Below, piece after piece: positions 60,886 through 64,000 of a stretch of DNA of 64,000 bases. Position 1 is the first letter of the stretch; each line of letters opens with the position of its first letter. The stretch comes from Maribacter sp. Its GTDB lineage: Bacteria > Bacteroidota > Bacteroidia > Flavobacteriales > Flavobacteriaceae. A model generated the notes under the pieces. That model saw nothing but the letters and a program-made list of their open reading frames with translations, was not told where the DNA came from and did not search any database. Location of the stretch: assembly GCA_011050675.1 (NCBI GenBank), contig DRFI01000023.1:1-64000 (forward strand), in the 5' to 3' direction. The translations under genes and the position numbers were made by a program.

Positions 60886-62934
60886 TTAAGCAATATCTAC
60901 GGGTAATTGAACAATAAATTGACTTCCTTTGTTTGGTTCACTTTTTACAATTATTTCTCCACTATTTTTAATGACCATTGCTTTAACTAAGCGTAGTCCT
61001 AATCCGGTACCTTTCTCCAAATTTGTGCCATAATTAGAGAAATTTTCAGTGTTACTGAATAATTTTTGTACGTCAGATTCTGTCATACCAACACCAGTAT
61101 CAGAAACCTCAATAACTAAGTTTTTATCTTTTATAATAGTCGAGATAGTAATCAAGCCTTCGTTCGGAGTGAATTTAATTGCATTATTGATTAAGTTTCT
61201 AAATATAATATTGAACTGTTGAAGGTCCGCAAAAACATTATGATTCGCTGCAACTTGGTTATTTATTGTTATGGTTTTTTTATTGATCTCATTACGATAT
61301 AGCTGTAATATAACATCTAATTCATTTCTTACAGAAATACTTCTTACGTTTATGGTACTTCCTTGCATTTGGGTTTTTCCCCAATGTAGAAGATTGTCCA
61401 TTGTAAATTGAACTTGCTCTAAATCTTCTTTTATTTGTGGCGCAAATTTCTCGAAATAATCTTTTCCTTCCGGGTCCTCTAGATACAAGGTTAAAATTTC
61501 ATTCAATGAAATAATTGGTCCTCTTAAATCATGACCTACAATGGAAAAAAGACGATCTTGATTGGCGTTTATTTGAGTTAACGCTTCTTGATTTTCATTT
61601 AATATTTTGGCTTGGCTAGCTAATTTTTTATTTAAGATTTTTTCTCTTCTGTTGGCATTTAAAATAAGGAATACTATTACAAGTAAAGTGAATAGTGCAG
61701 CTAATGCCCATTTTACGTACTTGCGCTGTTGGCTTAGGGCTAATTCGCTCTGTGCTTTTAAACTTTCAGTTTCTTTTTCGAAATTTAATTTAGCATTGAG
61801 CATCATTAGATTTCTTCTATTCTTTTTCTTAAAATTATCATTAGATAATTGTTCGGTCAATTCTAGATAGGCTAAAGATTCCCCAATTTCATTTTGCTCT
61901 TTTTTAATTTCATACAAAGTTCTATAAGCTTCTTCTAGTCCTGTTTCATGTTCAGCAGCCTTATAGAGATCCAGACTCTTAACAATAAACTCTTCTGCTT
62001 TAGGTAAATTATTCAAGCCCAAATAAGCTCTTGCCAAACCAAACTTTAAGTCGGCCTTACTTTTAACATCATTAAAAGATTCATGTATAATAAGCGATTT
62101 TTCATAGTTTATTAATGCCTCTTTATAATTATTCTTTGTTTGATAATACACACCTTGGGTATAATAAGTCCATGCTAGCCATGTGTTATTTGTGTGATTT
62201 TCAAAAAGTATAAAACATTGATCTAAACTTTCCTTCGCTACATCTAAGTTTCCCAGCTTGATGTTTAAAAAAGCAATGTTACTTAAGAGCATAACATCTT
62301 TAGTTGGGTCATTTAAATTTTTGGATGATTCTAAAGCTGCAGCATAATATTCAACGGCTTCTTCATGATCTTCTAATAAACTAAAAATTGTACCTAAGTT
62401 CATGTTCATACGGAACAAAAAGAATTGATCGTTATTCTTTTCAGCTATTGATAATGCATGTAAAAATTGAGAATAAGTAGTAGGATAGTCTTGCTTATAA
62501 AAATATGATTGCCCAAGAACATTGTAAATTTTCATTTCTGTTTTTGGGTACTTCTTTAATTCTGGATCGTTAATAGCCTTTAAGGCAAAATCAATTGATT
62601 TATCTGTTTCGCCTTTATATAGATATAAGGTCGAATAATTAGATAAAGCCTCAAATTCACCTTGTTTGTAATTATTTATCTTACTTAGGGAAAGTGCTCT
62701 TTCTGAATGTATTAACATAGAATCTTGACCAACTAATCTTAAATAATAAGATAGTTGATTTAGATTATCGATGTATTCGAAGTCATTTTCTGAAAAATCG
62801 GGACAAATGGTTAATTGAGAAATTTTCTCTTTATAAAATTGAACACTATCCAACTGTGCAAAAGCAGTAAAATTGCTAAAACAAATAAATGCTAGGATTA
62901 AAAAATTACGTTTATAATTTGATATAGAATGCAT
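60886..62934 (-). CDS. TPR-containing sensor histidine kinase (paralogue)
   Basis: A 682-aa protein built exactly like its downstream neighbour: signal peptide (cut after FAQ), periplasmic TPR array (about 60-375), TM helix near 405-425, coiled coil, HisKA (IVGHDLRGPIISL) and HATPase (IIFRNLINNAIKFTPNEG, DTGVGM, GTGLGLRLV). The two are clearly paralogues but diverged, so an old tandem duplication is likely. Neither has an adjacent response regulator. It is transcribed alone or with the next gene. Confidence 0.93.
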   Translation of the reverse strand: MHSISNYKRNFLILAFICFSNFTAFAQLDSVQFYKEKISQLTICPDFSENDFEYIDNLNQLSYYLRLVGQDSMLIHSERALSLSKINNYKQGEFEALSNYSTLYLYKGETDKSIDFALKAINDPELKKYPKTEMKIYNVLGQSYFYKQDYPTTYSQFLHALSIAEKNNDQFFLFRMNMNLGTIFSLLEDHEEAVEYYAAALESSKNLNDPTKDVMLLSNIAFLNIKLGNLDVAKESLDQCFILFENHTNNTWLAWTYYTQGVYYQTKNNYKEALINYEKSLIIHESFNDVKSKADLKFGLARAYLGLNNLPKAEEFIVKSLDLYKAAEHETGLEEAYRTLYEIKKEQNEIGESLAYLELTEQLSNDNFKKKNRRNLMMLNAKLNFEKETESLKAQSELALSQQRKYVKWALAALFTLLVIVFLILNANRREKILNKKLASQAKILNENQEALTQINANQDRLFSIVGHDLRGPIISLNEILTLYLEDPEGKDYFEKFAPQIKEDLEQVQFTMDNLLHWGKTQMQGSTINVRSISVRNELDVILQLYRNEINKKTITINNQVAANHNVFADLQQFNIIFRNLINNAIKFTPNEGLITISTIIKDKNLVIEVSDTGVGMTESDVQKLFSNTENFSNYGTNLEKGTGLGLRLVKAMVIKNSGEIIVKSEPNKGSQFIVQLPVDIA

Positions 62935-63044
62935 TACAAATGTTGGGAGTTCTAAGTAGGTTATTTAATAATAAGGTATCAAGTTAAAAATAAATTAATT
63001 AAACAATTCTTAAAATTAATTATTTCTTCAAATATCAATTATTA

Positions 63045-63076
63045 TTTGTTTGGATTGTATAAAAAAATTATCTTTG
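63045..63076 (+). promoter_or_regulatory. tRNA-His promoter
   Basis: TTTG (63045-63048), 20 bp, TATCTTTG (63069-63076): a full match to the Bacteroidota TTTG/TAnnTTTG promoter, 15 bp before the tRNA. Confidence 0.7.
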
Positions 63077-63091
63077 CACTCGCTTACAAAT

Positions 63092-63167
63092 GGTGGTTGT
63101 AGCTCAGCTGGTTAGAGCATCGGTTTGTGGTACCGAGGGTCGCCGGTTCGAACCCGGTCTTCCACCC
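63092..63167 (+). tRNA. tRNA-His (GTG anticodon)
   Basis: Cloverleaf with D-arm GCTC/GAGC, anticodon stem TCGGT/ACCGA with loop TTGTGGT (GTG, His), T-arm GCCGG/CCGGT with loop TTCGAAC. An extra G at 63092 fits the G-1 of tRNA-His opposite C73. No CCA is encoded. Two T-T oppositions fall in the acceptor stem (positions 5-68 and 6-67). Confidence 0.93.
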
Positions 63168-63181
63168 TAAAAGCAAACTAA

Positions 63182-63213
63182 AAGTCTTAGATCTATTTCT
63201 AAGGCTTTTTTTT
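63182..63213 (+). terminator. Terminator of tRNA-His
   Basis: AAGTCTTAGA, loop TCTATT, TCTAAGGCTT form a 10-bp stem with one wobble, followed by eight T. Confidence 0.88.
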
Positions 63214-63251
63214 ATTTAAAGTCAATTGTAAACCTATTTTTTGAACAAAAA

Positions 63252-63284
63252 AAAGCCTAATAGCTATAGTTACTATTAGGCTTT
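63252..63284. terminator. Terminator of M28 peptidase gene (bidirectional)
   Basis: AAAGCCTAATAG and CTATTAGGCTTT form a perfect 12-bp stem with a 9-nt loop, with A- and T-tracts on either side, 25 bp behind the peptidase stop. Confidence 0.88.
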
Positions 63285-63308
63285 TTCTGTAAAATTATCT
63301 AAAGACTT

Positions 63309-64000
63309 TTAGTCTACTTTTAATTTTTGATCTCTATTTGCAATTTCCCAGGCAGTGTAAAAAATTAATCTTGTTCTATTTTCTAACAAATCGTAGTTGA
63401 TTTTGTCTGGAGTATCACTAGGCTTATGATAATCATCATGAGTGCCATTAAAATAGAATATGATAGGAATATTATTCTTTGCAAAGTTGTAATGATCACT
63501 TCTGTAATAAAAACGATTTGGATCATTCTCATCATTATAAGTATAATCCAATTCTATATTTGTGAATTTTTTATTTACACCTTCAGAAAGATCATGAAGC
63601 TCTAAACTTAGTTTGTCCGATCCTATTAAATAAATATAATTGCGATCTCCTTCACGTGCTGGGTCAATTCTTCCTATCATATCAATATTTAGATTGGCTA
63701 CTGTATTAGCAAGAGGAACAATAGGATCTACATCGGTATAATATTGAGAGCCTAGTAACCCTTTTTCTTCTCCTGTTACATGTAAGAATACAATGGAACG
63801 TTTAGGACCATTACCAGTCTTAGCTGCCTTCTTAAAAGCTTCCGCAATTTCTAAAAGAGCAACTGTACCAGAACCATCATCATCTGCACCATTATTAATT
63901 TCTCCATTAGAAGAAATACCAATATGATCTAGGTGAGATGAAATTACCAAATACTCATCTGGTTTCTCAGAACCTTTAATGATTGCAGCAACATTTTCAG
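63309..64000 (-). CDS. M28-family metallopeptidase, N-terminus outside window
   Basis: The C-terminal 230 residues of a co-catalytic zinc aminopeptidase of family M28. The frame runs past base 64000 without a stop, and the visible part begins ENVAAIIKGSEKPDEYLVIS, so the start and probably a signal peptide and PA domain are missing. Zinc ligands: His in SSHLDHIG, Asp in NGADDDGSGTVALLEIAEA, Glu pair in HVTGEEKGLLG, Asp in NIDMIG, and the last His in YRSDHYNFA. Exported aminopeptidase activity is likely. Confidence 0.92.
   Translation of the reverse strand, partial: ENVAAIIKGSEKPDEYLVISSHLDHIGISSNGEINNGADDDGSGTVALLEIAEAFKKAAKTGNGPKRSIVFLHVTGEEKGLLGSQYYTDVDPIVPLANTVANLNIDMIGRIDPAREGDRNYIYLIGSDKLSLELHDLSEGVNKKFTNIELDYTYNDENDPNRFYYRSDHYNFAKNNIPIIFYFNGTHDDYHKPSDTPDKINYDLLENRTRLIFYTAWEIANRDQKLKVD

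Noticed and set aside
1..64000. CRISPR array
   Set aside because: No regularly spaced direct repeats were seen. The TGTCATCA copies at 22635-22776 are too short and irregular.

Overview
The window is AT-rich chromosomal DNA from a member of the Bacteroidota, most likely a marine Flavobacteriaceae. The clues are the TAnnTTTG promoter boxes, DUF4290, DUF2911 and DUF6340 proteins, a fused CcsBA, bacillithiol synthesis, a T9SS-type secreted protein and TPR-histidine kinases. The genus cannot be fixed by eye.

Region 1 (1-5090) is the end of a genomic island. A tyrosine recombinase lies beside the 3' side of a tRNA-Met att site, with two unknown genes behind it. Beyond these is a run of three minus-strand genes built like integron cassettes. 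Each gene is bounded by a 7-nt box at its start and the exact reverse complement at its end: GTTAGGC/GCCTAAC, GTTGTAA/TTACAAC and GTTGTGC/GCACAAC. The junctions are large foldable attC-like sites. No integron integrase is visible. One cassette encodes a Vsr/DUF559-like nuclease.

Region 2 (5091-24911) is a 19.8-kb integrative mobilizable element in the 3' end of tRNA-Met, bounded by a 43-bp direct repeat. Its left end carries an integrase and a MazG-like protein. Its right end carries an excisionase-like HTH protein, an SF3-type helicase, a Toprim primase, a MobC-like protein, a relaxase and a coiled-coil membrane protein, plus a cluster of TGTCATCA repeats. The cargo is two convergent operons. 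One encodes a lipoprotein adaptor and two RND permeases. The other encodes a signal peptidase I, a 61-aa exported cysteine peptide, a propeller-like lipoprotein, a CxxC lipoprotein and a eukaryotic-like kinase. Together they look like a peptide export or signalling system, which is inference. The element rebuilt the tRNA 3' end with an encoded CCA and its own terminator.

Region 3 (24912-64000) is ordinary core chromosome. It holds HU, fmt, a RecQ-family helicase, a murA with the catalytic Cys replaced by Asp, pirin, an M20 amidohydrolase, a photolyase-SDR-SRPBCC operon and a galactokinase/sugar symporter/PIG-L operon with an extra 37-codon membrane ORF. It continues with maf, a KdsC-like phosphatase, a DUF2520 protein, ccsBA, an M14 peptidase, a PLP trans-sulfuration enzyme, bshB1, two paralogous TPR-histidine kinases, tRNA-His and a truncated M28 peptidase. 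Strong bidirectional hairpin terminators separate many convergent genes.
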